From the NCBI RefSeq assembly GCF_009806555.1, contig NZ_VUOK01000058.1:62001-126000 (forward strand): 64,000 nt of DNA. The letters run 5' to 3'. The stretch is from Methylobacterium sp. 2A (GTDB taxonomy: Bacteria; Pseudomonadota; Alphaproteobacteria; Rhizobiales; Beijerinckiaceae). Below the pieces are notes generated by a model, which saw only the letters and a list, made by a program, of their open reading frames with translations, did no database searches and was not told where the DNA came from. A program made the position numbers and the translations under genes. The stretch's first letter is position 1. Every line of letters starts with the position of its first letter. Below are positions 19,062-27,526 of this stretch, in pieces.

Positions 19062-19544
19062 GCTGCTGCGGGTCGCGCGCGCTCTCGCGGCCGGACCTTC
19101 GCCGGTCAATGCCGAGCTCCGTCGCGCGATCTCGTCAGCTTACTACGCGCTGTTTCACGCGACGCTGAAATTGGCGGCCCTGCGCTTCGCGGGCGCGCCG
19201 CACGGCCATACAGAGCGGCCTACGCTCTGATCTATCGCGGCTTCGTCCACGGTCGGATGAAGGACGTCTGCAGGGCGATCGACCGGCCGGTTCTGGGGCA
19301 ACGGCATCAGACGCTGTTGCCGCGGACCAGCGTTTCACCCGGGGCACGGGCGTTCGCCACCGTGTTCGTGAGCCTGCAGAATTTGCGGCACAAGGCCGAT
19401 TACGATCCCCAGGTCGTCTTCGAGCGATCGGACGCTGTCGATGCCTGCGACAGGGCCGAGGCCGCCGCTCAAGCCCTGGCCGCGATCGACCCGGTGGAAC
19501 TTACCGATCTTCTCGCTCTGCTCCTCGTCGAACCGCGGGGGTGA
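19045..19544 (+). pseudogene. HEPN-domain protein, frameshifted
   Basis: The N-terminal part (GTG at 19045, LDPHELLRVARALAAG, then ELRRAISSAYYALFHATLKL) stops at 19230. The natural continuation lies in another frame from about 19215 (AAYALIYRGFVHGRMKDVC) to the stop at 19544. It includes LQNLRHKADYDP, an RX4Y-type motif like the HEPN ribonuclease active site. Together the two parts make one protein of about 165 residues. The shift corresponds to loss of one base (or gain of two) around 19195-19215, and I see no slippery heptamer there. The catalytic half is therefore uncoupled, and the putative toxin is probably inactive in this sequence. Confidence 0.7.
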
Positions 19545-19698
19545 CGAAGCCTTCAGCGCCACGCCGTGGCCCGCAGCGCATGCCACGCCCGCGATCGCAC
19601 CGCGCGGGATCGTTTTCCCCTCCCATGCCGTTCCTCGTGCGCGCCCCGTGAGACCCCGGCGGGCGCCTGCCTGTGGCGTACGGGGCGCGGATCGCGGC

Positions 19699-21747
19699 AT
19701 GGGAACGACGACCCCGGTCGGGGGTGAACCGGCGGCGCGGCAGGGCGCGTCCCTGATCCCGCCGCGCCCCACGCGGGTCGCCGCCGCCGAGACCCCGCGG
19801 GCCGCGATGGCCTCGCCGGTGGTGGTGGGCGCCACCATCATCGCGGCCCTCTATTTCGGCCGCGATATCTTCATCCCGATCGCGATCGCGCTGCTCCTGT
19901 CCTTCGTGCTGACGCCGCTGGTCAACCGCCTGCGGCGCCTGCGTCTGCCGCGGCTGGTGGCGGTCGGCGTCAGCGTCCTCCTCACCCTCGGCATCGTGGC
20001 GGCGCTGGCGACCCTGATCGGCATCCAGGCGGCCGACCTCGCGGGGGACGTCCCGCGCTACCGGTCCACGATCGAGCGCAAGATCAATGGCCTGCGCGAC
20101 TCTCCCGTCGGGCACGTCACCGCATACGTGGCCAATATCGGCCGGGCGCTCCACAACGGCGGCAAGGAGGCGGGCAAGGAGGCGGCCGGCGCGGAAGCGC
20201 AGGCGGCACCGGCCCAGCCGGCGTCGGACCAGGCTGCGCCGCCCCAGAAGCCCCTGATCGTCGAGGTCGCCTCGCCCCCCCCGGGGTCGCTGGAGATGCT
20301 CGCCACCGTGCTGACGCCGGTGATGCACCCGCTCGCCACCGTGGGCATCGTCTTCGTGGTGCTGCTGTTCGTGCTGATGCAGCGCGAGGACCTGCGCGAC
20401 CGCATGATCCGGCTGGCGGGATCGAGCGACCTGCACCGCACCACCGTGGCGATCGACGACGCCGCCAAGCGGCTGAGCCGCTACTTCGTGGTGCAGCTCG
20501 CCCTCAACGCCGCCTTCGGGGTCGTCGTCGGCATCGGGCTCTACGTCATCGGCGTGCCGAACCCCGTACTCTGGGCGATCTTCGCGGCCCTGATGCGCTT
20601 CGTGCCCTATCTCGGGGCCGTCGTGTCGGCGATCCTGCCGATGGCGCTCGCCGCCGCGGTCGATCCCGGCTGGAACATGATGATCGCCGTGGCGATCCTG
20701 TTCGTCGTGCTGGAGCCGCTCACCGGTCAGGTGTTCGAGCCGATTGTCTACGGCCAGTCGACCGGGCTCTCGCCCTTCGCGGTGCTGGTCTCGGCCCTGT
20801 TCTGGACCTGGCTGTGGGGGCCGGTCGGCCTGCTGCTCTCGACGCCGCTCACCGTCTGCCTCGTGGTGCTCGGCCGCTACGTGGAGCACCTCGAATTCCT
20901 CGACGTGCTGTTCGGCGACCGGCCGGCACTGACCCCCGTGCAGAACTTCTACCAGCGGATCCTGGCGGGCGATTCCGAGGAGGTGCTGGGCCATGCCGAA
21001 CTGATCCTGCAGCAATGCGCGCTCTCGTCCTACTACGACGAGGTGGTCCTCAAGGCGCTCGAACTCGCCGCCCGGGATGCCGCGCGGGGCGTGCTCACCG
21101 CCCGGCAGAAGGCGGCGATGCGCACGGCGCTCGGCGAGCTGATCGCCGATCTCGCCGAGCGGAGCGACACCGTCACGGAGGCGGCGGGGCAGGGGGGAAG
21201 CAACGCGGGTGAGACCGCCTGCAGCCCGCTGCCGATGGGCCCGGCGCCGGACGGCCTCGCACCGGCCTGGAGGCGGCAGGGCGCGGTGCTCTGCATCTCC
21301 GGACGGGGCTTCCTCGACGAGGCCGCCGCCGCCATCCTGGCGCAGATCCTGGAAAAGCGCGGGATCGGCGCCCGGACGGTGCCCTTCGCCGAGGCGTCGG
21401 CGGCGCGGATCGGGCGCTTCGAGCCCGGCCCGGCCCGGATGGCCTGCGTCGTCTCCCTCGCGCTCGACGGCGAGCCGACCCATCTGCGCCGCCTGATTCG
21501 GCGTCTGAAGGAACGGATGCCCGGCGTGCCGGTTCTGCTCGGCCTCTGGCTCGCCCAGGACAATGATGGGGCCATGTCGGGCGCGAAGCGGTCGGCGGGC
21601 GCGGACGCGCAGGCCGGCTCGCTGCGGGCGGTCGTGGAGGCCGTCCTGGCCGCCGCACAGGAGGCGGAGGCCGGCGGTGACGAAGCGGTCCGGAGCTCGG
21701 AAACCGGGGATCGAGCCCGGCCCGCGCCCATCGCGGCCGGTCCATGA
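19699..21747 (+). CDS. AI-2E family transporter with C-terminal extra domain
   Basis: This 682-residue inner-membrane protein belongs to the PerM/AI-2E transporter family. The first membrane pair includes ALYFGRDIFIPIAIALLLSF, and later helices include VGIVFVVLLFVLM, LWAIFAALMRFVPYLGA and the C-terminal LLLSTPLTVCLVVLG. A variable soluble loop (Gly/Ala/Gln-rich, about residues 150-195) interrupts the first half. About 240 residues follow the last helix. Their final part (GRGFLDEAAAAILAQILEKRG and later RLIRRLKERMPGVPVLLGLW) looks like a Rossmann-type B12-binding-like fold. The ATG at 19699 was chosen because upstream codons overlap the HEPN remnant. The substrate is not known. Confidence 0.8.
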   Translation: MGTTTPVGGEPAARQGASLIPPRPTRVAAAETPRAAMASPVVVGATIIAALYFGRDIFIPIAIALLLSFVLTPLVNRLRRLRLPRLVAVGVSVLLTLGIVAALATLIGIQAADLAGDVPRYRSTIERKINGLRDSPVGHVTAYVANIGRALHNGGKEAGKEAAGAEAQAAPAQPASDQAAPPQKPLIVEVASPPPGSLEMLATVLTPVMHPLATVGIVFVVLLFVLMQREDLRDRMIRLAGSSDLHRTTVAIDDAAKRLSRYFVVQLALNAAFGVVVGIGLYVIGVPNPVLWAIFAALMRFVPYLGAVVSAILPMALAAAVDPGWNMMIAVAILFVVLEPLTGQVFEPIVYGQSTGLSPFAVLVSALFWTWLWGPVGLLLSTPLTVCLVVLGRYVEHLEFLDVLFGDRPALTPVQNFYQRILAGDSEEVLGHAELILQQCALSSYYDEVVLKALELAARDAARGVLTARQKAAMRTALGELIADLAERSDTVTEAAGQGGSNAGETACSPLPMGPAPDGLAPAWRRQGAVLCISGRGFLDEAAAAILAQILEKRGIGARTVPFAEASAARIGRFEPGPARMACVVSLALDGEPTHLRRLIRRLKERMPGVPVLLGLWLAQDNDGAMSGAKRSAGADAQAGSLRAVVEAVLAAAQEAEAGGDEAVRSSETGDRARPAPIAAGP

Positions 21748-21854
21748 AGCCGCCTTGCGAGGCCCAGGGACTTGACGGCCGGGGGGACGCACCGGTTTCG
21801 TCAGGCGCCGGGCGGACGAGCGGCCCGGCTTCAGATGGACAGGGTAGTGATCCG

Positions 21855-22643
21855 ATGAGCGTCGTCGAACTCGGGCGGTTCCTGGACGATCTGGCGGACG
21901 CGTCCGGGAAGGCGATCCTGCCGTTCTTCCGCGCCCAGTTCGGGCTCGACGACAAGGCCCGCGGCGGTGCGCCGTTCGATCCCGTCACCGAGGCCGACCG
22001 GGCCGCCGAGGTCGTGCTGCGCAAGATGATCGGCCAACATTTCCCGGGCCACGGCATCCTCGGGGAAGAATTCGGCTCGGAGCGGACCGATGCCGAGTGC
22101 GTCTGGGTCCTCGATCCGATCGACGGCACCCGGGCCTTCATCGGGGGCCTGCCGACCTGGGGCACGCTGATCGGGCTGACCCGCAACGGCGTGCCGGTGC
22201 GCGGGATGATGCACCAGCCCTATCTCGGCGAGCGCTTCACCGGCGACGGGAAGAGCGCGCGCCTGCGCGGGCCCGCGGGCGAGCGCCCGCTGCTCACCCG
22301 CCGGTGTGCCGATCTCGGGCAGGCGATCCTGGCCACCACGGACCCGCGGCTGTTCGCGGCCGGCGAGGAAGCCGAGCGCTTCCGGACCCTGGAGGGACGG
22401 GTGCGGATGTCCCGCTACGGCGCCGATTGCTACGCCTATTGCATGCTGGCGGCGGGCCAGATCGATCTGGTGGTGGAGGCGGGGCTGAAACCCTACGACA
22501 TCGTGGCGCTGATCCCGATCATCGAGGGGGCGGGGGGGCGGGTCACCGCCTGGGACGGCGGCTCCGCGGCCGGCGGCGGCCGCGTCGTGGCGGCGGGCGA
22601 TCCGCGGCTGCACGCGGCGGCGCTGAAGGTGCTGAACCCGTGA
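21855..22643 (+). CDS. hisN: Histidinol-phosphatase, inositol monophosphatase type
   Basis: This 262-residue Mg-dependent phosphatase has the IMPase signatures GEEFGSE, the metal-binding VLDPIDGTRAFIGGLPTWG and the late KPYDIVALIPIIEGAGG. The DGTRAFIGGLPTWGTLIGL form and KPYDI are typical of HisN, which dephosphorylates histidinol phosphate in histidine synthesis; other IMPase substrates are possible. The ATG at 21855 was selected because upstream codons are non-coding. It follows the AI-2E gene by 107 bases. An inverted repeat follows it. Confidence 0.82.
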   Translation: MSVVELGRFLDDLADASGKAILPFFRAQFGLDDKARGGAPFDPVTEADRAAEVVLRKMIGQHFPGHGILGEEFGSERTDAECVWVLDPIDGTRAFIGGLPTWGTLIGLTRNGVPVRGMMHQPYLGERFTGDGKSARLRGPAGERPLLTRRCADLGQAILATTDPRLFAAGEEAERFRTLEGRVRMSRYGADCYAYCMLAAGQIDLVVEAGLKPYDIVALIPIIEGAGGRVTAWDGGSAAGGGRVVAAGDPRLHAAALKVLNP

Positions 22644-22694
22644 GGATGGGGCGGCGGGCTGGCGTCGCGGGCTCCTACGCCTATGACAAGCGCG

Positions 22695-22871
22695 CTCCCT
22701 CCCCCCTCTGCGGGGGAGGGTGGCCCCTGCGTCAGCAGGGGTCGGGAGAGGGGAGCGACGGCGCAGGACAGCGCGAAAGCCTTCATGAAGGTCGCGCTAC
22801 ATCCGGAATCCGGGTTCCCCTCTCCCGACCCCCTTCGGGGGCCACCCTCCCCCGCAGAGGGGGGAGGGAGA
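22695..22871. repeat. Long intergenic inverted repeat (hairpin element 1)
   Basis: The left arm (about 22695-22753, with CCCTCTGCGGGGGAGGGTGG and GTCGGGAGAGGGG) is largely the reverse complement of the right arm (about 22815-22871, with CCCCTCTCCCGACCCC and CCACCCTCCCCCGCAGAGG). About 60 bases lie between them. It occupies the spacer after hisN and belongs to the same style of GC-rich hairpin element as 37861-38106. Confidence 0.75.
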
Positions 22872-22908
22872 AGGTCGCGCTTTTCAGAGACCTTCAGGAC
22901 CGATCCGC

Positions 22909-24018
22909 GTGCTGCTGAACGCGCTCATCCTGCTCACCAGTCTGATGCCTCTCGCCACGGAGCGCGTGGAGGCCCTCCTGCACGCCGCGCCGGCCACCCC
23001 GGCAGCCGCCGCCCCAGCCGAACCGGCCCCCCGCTTCGACCCCGACACCCGCTCCGTCTCGAACTGGCACGCCCAGACCGGCGCGCAGCTGCTGCCACGC
23101 GCACTCGCCCTCACGGCCTCGCTGGCGGAGAATCCGCCCTACGTCGCCCGCTGCGTGCGGCTCAACAACGGTTGGTGCATCAAGTCGGCCCGCTGGCCCG
23201 GCGAGATCGGCGCCGACGCCGAAGGCCACACCGCCTTCGCCACCCTCGATGACGGGGCCGACGCGGCGGCAAGCCTGCTGCGGCGCTACTACCGCGACTA
23301 CAACCGGCACACGGCGCTGGCCATCGTGCGCCGCTGGGCGCCGGCCGAGTGCCGGGTCGCGTCCGCGAGCCGGGGCGTGAAGGCACCGGCGGTCTCGACC
23401 GCACTGGCGCCCCGGGGCCTCGGCCGGACGCTGCGCGCGCGCTTCCTCGCCACGCATCGCCCCGGTGGCGCGCCCCGGAATCGGGCGGCCCTCCGCGTGC
23501 AGCCCTGGTCGCCGCTGGCCCGGATGGCCGGCCGGCCCGCCCGCCGCCCCGCCATCCCGCACGTCGCGGCGCTCCGGCCCGTGCCCGACATCGCGTCCGA
23601 CATCTCCCCCACGGCACGCCCGGCCCGGGGCGTCGCCGATCCGTCGGCGCTCCTCGACCGGAAGGCGGAGGGCCGGGTGCCGAGCGCCGACCGGATGGTG
23701 GCCGAATCCGCGCTCCTGCCCGCCCTCGCGGCCGGCCTGCCGGTCCTCGACCTGCGCCTGCCGGCCCCGCTCTGCTCAGGCGACGAGACCCGGATCCAGG
23801 CCTACGCCGCCCGGATCAGCGGCAGCGTCGGGTTGAAGCCCGGCGACGACCTCGACCTGTTTGGGCCGGACGGCACCCCGCGCGCCAACCTCGCGCCGGT
23901 GATGCTGGCGATGTCGGCGGTGGAACTCGGGACCCTCCGGGCCGGCCCCGACCTTGTCGCCGGCGCGATCGCCCGTCTGAGGCCGCCGACGCCGGCCGCC
24001 GGAGGCACGCCGCCGTAA
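22909..24018 (+). CDS. Hypothetical protein with structural-protein-P5-like domain
   Basis: This 369-residue protein begins with a hydrophobic N-terminus (MLLNALILLTSLMPLA) that could be a signal or anchor. Residues about 80-150 read RCVRLNNGWCIKSARWPGEIG...HTAFATLDDGADAAASLLRRYY...TALAIVRRWAPAEC. This is the pattern of a small domain found in PRD1 structural protein P5 and in many bacterial proteins. The rest is low-complexity, Ala/Pro/Arg-rich sequence. It lies 72 bases upstream of a YcjX/YcjF pair on the same strand and may be co-transcribed. Function unknown. Confidence 0.65.
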   Translation: MLLNALILLTSLMPLATERVEALLHAAPATPAAAAPAEPAPRFDPDTRSVSNWHAQTGAQLLPRALALTASLAENPPYVARCVRLNNGWCIKSARWPGEIGADAEGHTAFATLDDGADAAASLLRRYYRDYNRHTALAIVRRWAPAECRVASASRGVKAPAVSTALAPRGLGRTLRARFLATHRPGGAPRNRAALRVQPWSPLARMAGRPARRPAIPHVAALRPVPDIASDISPTARPARGVADPSALLDRKAEGRVPSADRMVAESALLPALAAGLPVLDLRLPAPLCSGDETRIQAYAARISGSVGLKPGDDLDLFGPDGTPRANLAPVMLAMSAVELGTLRAGPDLVAGAIARLRPPTPAAGGTPP

Positions 24019-24090
24019 CGACAAGCCTTGCGGTTCGACTCAAGTGGCGCCACCTCTGCCCCGCCTGTTCCCCTCACGACGAGCCCGCCC

Positions 24091-25536
24091 GTGCCCCTGA
24101 CCGACCTTGCCGCACGCGCCGGCTCGGCCGTCAAAGCCTTCGCCGAAGCCTCGCACGATCTCCTGATCCAGCCGACGCTCCGGCTCGGGGTCACCGGGCT
24201 CGCGCGCTCGGGCAAGACCGTGTTCACCACGGCGCTGATCCACCACCTCGTGGAGACGCACGCCCTGCCGGCCTTCGCGCCCGCGCAGGAGGGCCGCCTG
24301 CGCCGCGCCAAGCTGGTGCCGCAGCCCGACGACGACGTGCCGCGCTTTCCCTTCGAGGAGCATTTCGGCACCCTGACCGAAGCCCGGCGCTGGCCGCGTT
24401 CCACCGACCGGATCAGCCAGTTCCGCCTCGAGATCGCCTACGAGCGCGCCGCCGGCTGGCGCACCGGCCCAGCCACCCTGATGCTCGACGTGGTCGATTA
24501 TCCCGGCGAATGGCTCCTCGACCTCGCGCTGATCGAGACGAGCTACACGGCGTGGTCGCGGGCCACGATCAACGGCACGCGGCGGCCGGGCCGCGCGACG
24601 GTGGCGGCTCCCTGGCTCGACGCGCTGAAGGGCTTCGACCCGAACGGCCCCCTCGACGAGATCGCGGCCGAGCGGGCGAGCGACGCGTTCAAGGCCTACC
24701 TCGCGGGGCTGCGGGCCGGCCCGGAATCGGTGGCGACCACGCCGCCGGGGCGGTTCCTGATGCCCGGCGACCTCGCCGGCTCGCCGGCGCTGACCTTCGC
24801 ACCCCTCGACCGGCTTCCCGAGAGCATCGCCCCTGACAGCCTCGCCGGGCTGATGGAGCGGCGCTTCGAGGCCTACAAGAGCAAGGTCGTGACCCCGTTC
24901 TTCCGCGACCATTTCCAGCGGGTCGACCGCCAGATCGTGCTGGTCGACGTGCTCTCGGCGGTCGATGCCGGCCCGACCGCCCTGGCGGAGCTGGAGGAGG
25001 CGCTGGACGCGGTCCTGCTCAGCCTGAACATCGGCCGCAACACGGTGCTGTCGCGGCTGTTCGCGCCCCGGGCCGACCGGGTGCTGTTCGCCGCCACCAA
25101 GGCCGACCACCTCCACCAGACGAGCCACGACCGGCTGGACGCCCTGCTGCGGCTCCTCGTGTCGCGCGCCATGCGGCGGACGGAAGCCGCGGGCGCCCGC
25201 GTCGGCACCGTGGCTTTGGCCTCCGTGCGCGCGACCCGGGAAACCACCGTCCACGACGGCGCCGAGACCCTGCGGGCGGTCGCCGGCACGCCGGAGGCCG
25301 GCGAGGTGGTGGGCGACGAGGTCTTTGACGGCAACAGCGAGGCCGCCATCTTCCCGGGGGAACTGCCCGCCCGCGCCGAGGCGGTGCTGGAGGGGGCGGT
25401 GGAGCCGGGCTCGCTCCGCTTCCCGCGCTTCCGTCCGCCGCTGGTCCGCCCCGACGGCCTCGGCCGGCCGGGACACCTGCCGCAGATCCGGCTCGACCGG
25501 GCGATGCAGTTCCTGATCGGGGACAGGCTGGCGTGA
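24091..25536 (+). CDS. YcjX family P-loop GTPase-like protein
   Basis: This 481-residue member of the YcjX (DUF463) family is a stress-linked GTPase-like protein found with YcjF in many Proteobacteria. The Walker A is LGVTGLARSGKTVFTTALIH near residues 34-53. ATLMLDVVDYPGEWLLDL is the Walker B region and VLFAATKADHLHQTSHDRL carries the TKAD (NKxD-like) guanine motif. The frame is open from a TTG at 24028, but the GTG at 24091 matches the family N-terminus. The YcjF partner starts 31 bases after the stop. Confidence 0.88.
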   Translation: MPLTDLAARAGSAVKAFAEASHDLLIQPTLRLGVTGLARSGKTVFTTALIHHLVETHALPAFAPAQEGRLRRAKLVPQPDDDVPRFPFEEHFGTLTEARRWPRSTDRISQFRLEIAYERAAGWRTGPATLMLDVVDYPGEWLLDLALIETSYTAWSRATINGTRRPGRATVAAPWLDALKGFDPNGPLDEIAAERASDAFKAYLAGLRAGPESVATTPPGRFLMPGDLAGSPALTFAPLDRLPESIAPDSLAGLMERRFEAYKSKVVTPFFRDHFQRVDRQIVLVDVLSAVDAGPTALAELEEALDAVLLSLNIGRNTVLSRLFAPRADRVLFAATKADHLHQTSHDRLDALLRLLVSRAMRRTEAAGARVGTVALASVRATRETTVHDGAETLRAVAGTPEAGEVVGDEVFDGNSEAAIFPGELPARAEAVLEGAVEPGSLRFPRFRPPLVRPDGLGRPGHLPQIRLDRAMQFLIGDRLA

Positions 25537-25567
25537 GGATGTCTGTGTGTCTGCGGAGCCCCCACCC

Positions 25568-26593
25568 ATGACCTCGGGCCAGAAACCCCGCGCCTTCCGG
25601 ATCACGCCGGAGCCGCCCGCGAATGCGAGCGTGACCACCACGCCCCTCTCCCCCGGACCGCAGACCCGGATCGTCGAGGAACCGTTCGAGATCGTCGATG
25701 CCGCCGACGGCGTCGCGGTGCCGGTGGCGCCGCGGCAACGCTCGCCCTGGGGGGCTTTGTTCCTGTCGGCGGTGGGCGGCCTCGTCTCCCTCGGGATCGG
25801 CCTCTCGGTCGAGCGGATGATTGCCGACCTGTTCCAGGCCGCGCCCTGGCTCGGCTGGGTGGCGCTCGCCCTGCTCGCCCTCGCCGCGCTGGCGCTGCTG
25901 GCCATCGTCGTGCGCGAACTCGCCGGCCTGCGGCGCGAGCGCAAGATCGAGCGCCTGCGCCAATCGGCCGTCGATGCCCTGAGCACCCGTGACCATACCG
26001 GCGCGCAAGCGGTGGTCCAGACGCTCTCGGCCTTCTACGCCGACCGCGACAGCCTCTCGGCGGGCCGCGCCCGGATCGACGCCGCCGCCGACGCGATCCT
26101 CGACGTGGACGACCGGATCGGGCTCGCCGAGCACGAATTGCTGGCGGGCCTCGACCGGCAGGCGCGCAACGCCATCGCGGCCTCGGCCAAGCAGGTCTCG
26201 GCCGTGACGGCCTTGAGCCCGCGGGCCATCGTGGACGTGGCCTTCGTGGTCTTCGCCGCCGTGCGGCTGCTGCGCCGGATCGCCGCGATCTACGGCGGAC
26301 GGCCCGGCTTCCTCGGGTTCCTGCGGCTGGCGCGGGCGGCGGTCGCGCATCTCACCGTCACCGGCGGGATGGCGGTCGGCGAGAGCGTGATGCAGCAGGT
26401 GCTGGGCCTCGGCATCGCGGCCCGGATCTCCGCCAAGCTGGGGGAGGGGGTGCTCAACGGGCTGATGACCGCCCGGTTCGGGCTCGCGGCCCTCAACGTC
26501 TGCCGGCCGCTCCCCTTCGTGCGGGAGACGCCGCCGCGGCTCGCCGACGTCGCCGGGGAGCTGCTGCGCGCGGCCGAGACCGAATCGAAATAG
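25568..26593 (+). CDS. YcjF/TIGR01620 family membrane protein
   Basis: This 341-residue inner-membrane protein is a YcjF homolog. After a 55-residue Pro-rich cytosolic N-terminus there are two strong helices (ALFLSAVGGLVSLGIGLSVE and WVALALLALAALALLAIVV), then a helical domain with EHELLAGLDRQARNAIAASAKQVS. A later membrane-associated part includes GGMAVGESVMQQVLGLGIAA. The ATG at 25568 is preferred over a GTG at 25547. It forms a tight pair with YcjX and ends three bases before a convergent small gene. Confidence 0.85.
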   Translation: MTSGQKPRAFRITPEPPANASVTTTPLSPGPQTRIVEEPFEIVDAADGVAVPVAPRQRSPWGALFLSAVGGLVSLGIGLSVERMIADLFQAAPWLGWVALALLALAALALLAIVVRELAGLRRERKIERLRQSAVDALSTRDHTGAQAVVQTLSAFYADRDSLSAGRARIDAAADAILDVDDRIGLAEHELLAGLDRQARNAIAASAKQVSAVTALSPRAIVDVAFVVFAAVRLLRRIAAIYGGRPGFLGFLRLARAAVAHLTVTGGMAVGESVMQQVLGLGIAARISAKLGEGVLNGLMTARFGLAALNVCRPLPFVRETPPRLADVAGELLRAAETESK

Positions 26594-26596
26594 AGG

Positions 26597-26821
26597 CTAC
26601 TTGACGCCCGCGGCGCGGCGGTTGGCGATGCGGGAAAACATGTTGCCGGTGTAGTCGGCGACCTTCGGCTTCTCGGGCTCGCCGACCTTCGCCTCGAAGG
26701 CCTCGATGCGCTTGAGCAGCGCCACGTCGTTGAACAGCGAGCTGTTGAAGTTGGACTGGGCCCGCGGCCCGAGGGCAGCCTGGACCGCGTCGAGTCGTTC
26801 CAGAAGCTCTTTGCGCGTCAC
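26597..26821 (-). CDS. Small conserved hypothetical protein
   Basis: This 74-residue protein begins MTRKELLERLDAVQAALGPR and ends NMFSRIANRRAAGVK. It is helical and charged, with no signal peptide or membrane segment. CCGGGAGAG precedes the start. It is convergent with the YcjF gene, with stops three bases apart. I do not recognise the family, but the codon use and the ribosome binding site support a real gene. Confidence 0.6.
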   Translation of the reverse strand: MTRKELLERLDAVQAALGPRAQSNFNSSLFNDVALLKRIEAFEAKVGEPEKPKVADYTGNMFSRIANRRAAGVK

Positions 26822-26929
26822 GATTCTCTCCCGGGGCGGCCTCGGGCCGAAGGACCGCCCGCGGCCCCACTGAACGGGGCGGTGGTAAACGCCGCGTTAA
26901 CGCGGCCCGTGACACACCCGCCGGGTTAC

Positions 26930-27481
26930 CTAAAGGCCCTTCAGGAACCCCGCGAGCCGCATCAGGCCCTCCGGCCACGGCCCGTGCCCGCTCGCCACGT
27001 TGATGTGGCCGGATTCCCCCGCATCGACCGTCAGCGCGCCCCAGGCATGGGCGAAATCGTCGGCGCGGTCGTAGTGGCAATACGGATCCGTCCGGCTGGC
27101 GACGAGCAGCGACGGGAAGGGCAGGGGGTCCCGCGGCACCGGCGCGAAGGCGCGCGCCGCCTCGGGAACCTCGGCGTTCTCCTCCACGTCGGGGAGGGAG
27201 ACCAGCAGGGCGCCGCGCACCACGCCCGCGGGGAACAGCGGCACCGCCTCGACGCTCGCCACCACCCCGAGGCTGTGGGCGATCAGGATCACCGGCCGCG
27301 TGGCGGCCACGACCGCCTCGGCGATCCGCCCGCACCACGCCTCCGGCGTCGGCGCGTGCCAGTCGTCCTGCGCGACCACACGCGCCGTGGCGAGGCGGCC
27401 CGCCCAGCGGGCCTGCCAATGGTCCTCCTCCGAGCCCCCGAGACCCGGGACGATGAGGATGTCGCAATCGGCCGTCTTCAT
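26930..27481 (-). CDS. RBBP9/YdeN family alpha/beta hydrolase
   Basis: This 183-residue serine hydrolase is of the RBBP9/YdeN type. The oxyanion segment ILIVPGLGGSEEDHWQARW is at residues 8-26. The nucleophile Ser lies in ILIAHSLGVVASVEAV near residue 71, the acidic residue is probably in SRTDPYCHYDRADDFA, and the catalytic His is in GESGHINVASGHGPWPEG. The length is typical and it is cytosolic. The substrate of such small hydrolases is generally unknown. It lies downstream of the UvdE-type gene on the same strand, 45 bases away. Confidence 0.85.
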   Translation of the reverse strand: MKTADCDILIVPGLGGSEEDHWQARWAGRLATARVVAQDDWHAPTPEAWCGRIAEAVVAATRPVILIAHSLGVVASVEAVPLFPAGVVRGALLVSLPDVEENAEVPEAARAFAPVPRDPLPFPSLLVASRTDPYCHYDRADDFAHAWGALTVDAGESGHINVASGHGPWPEGLMRLAGFLKGL

Positions 27482-27526
27482 GCCGGATTGCCTAAAGCGC
27501 TCCGGCCAGGGCGTCGAGACCCATCC

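Noticed and set aside
19195..19230. Programmed frameshift in the HEPN gene
   Set aside because: No slippery heptamer or downstream stimulatory structure was seen; a simple one-base loss explains the break better.
22909..24018. Prophage, because of the P5-like domain
   Set aside because: No other phage genes, integrase or att repeats lie nearby, and the domain is common in bacterial proteins.
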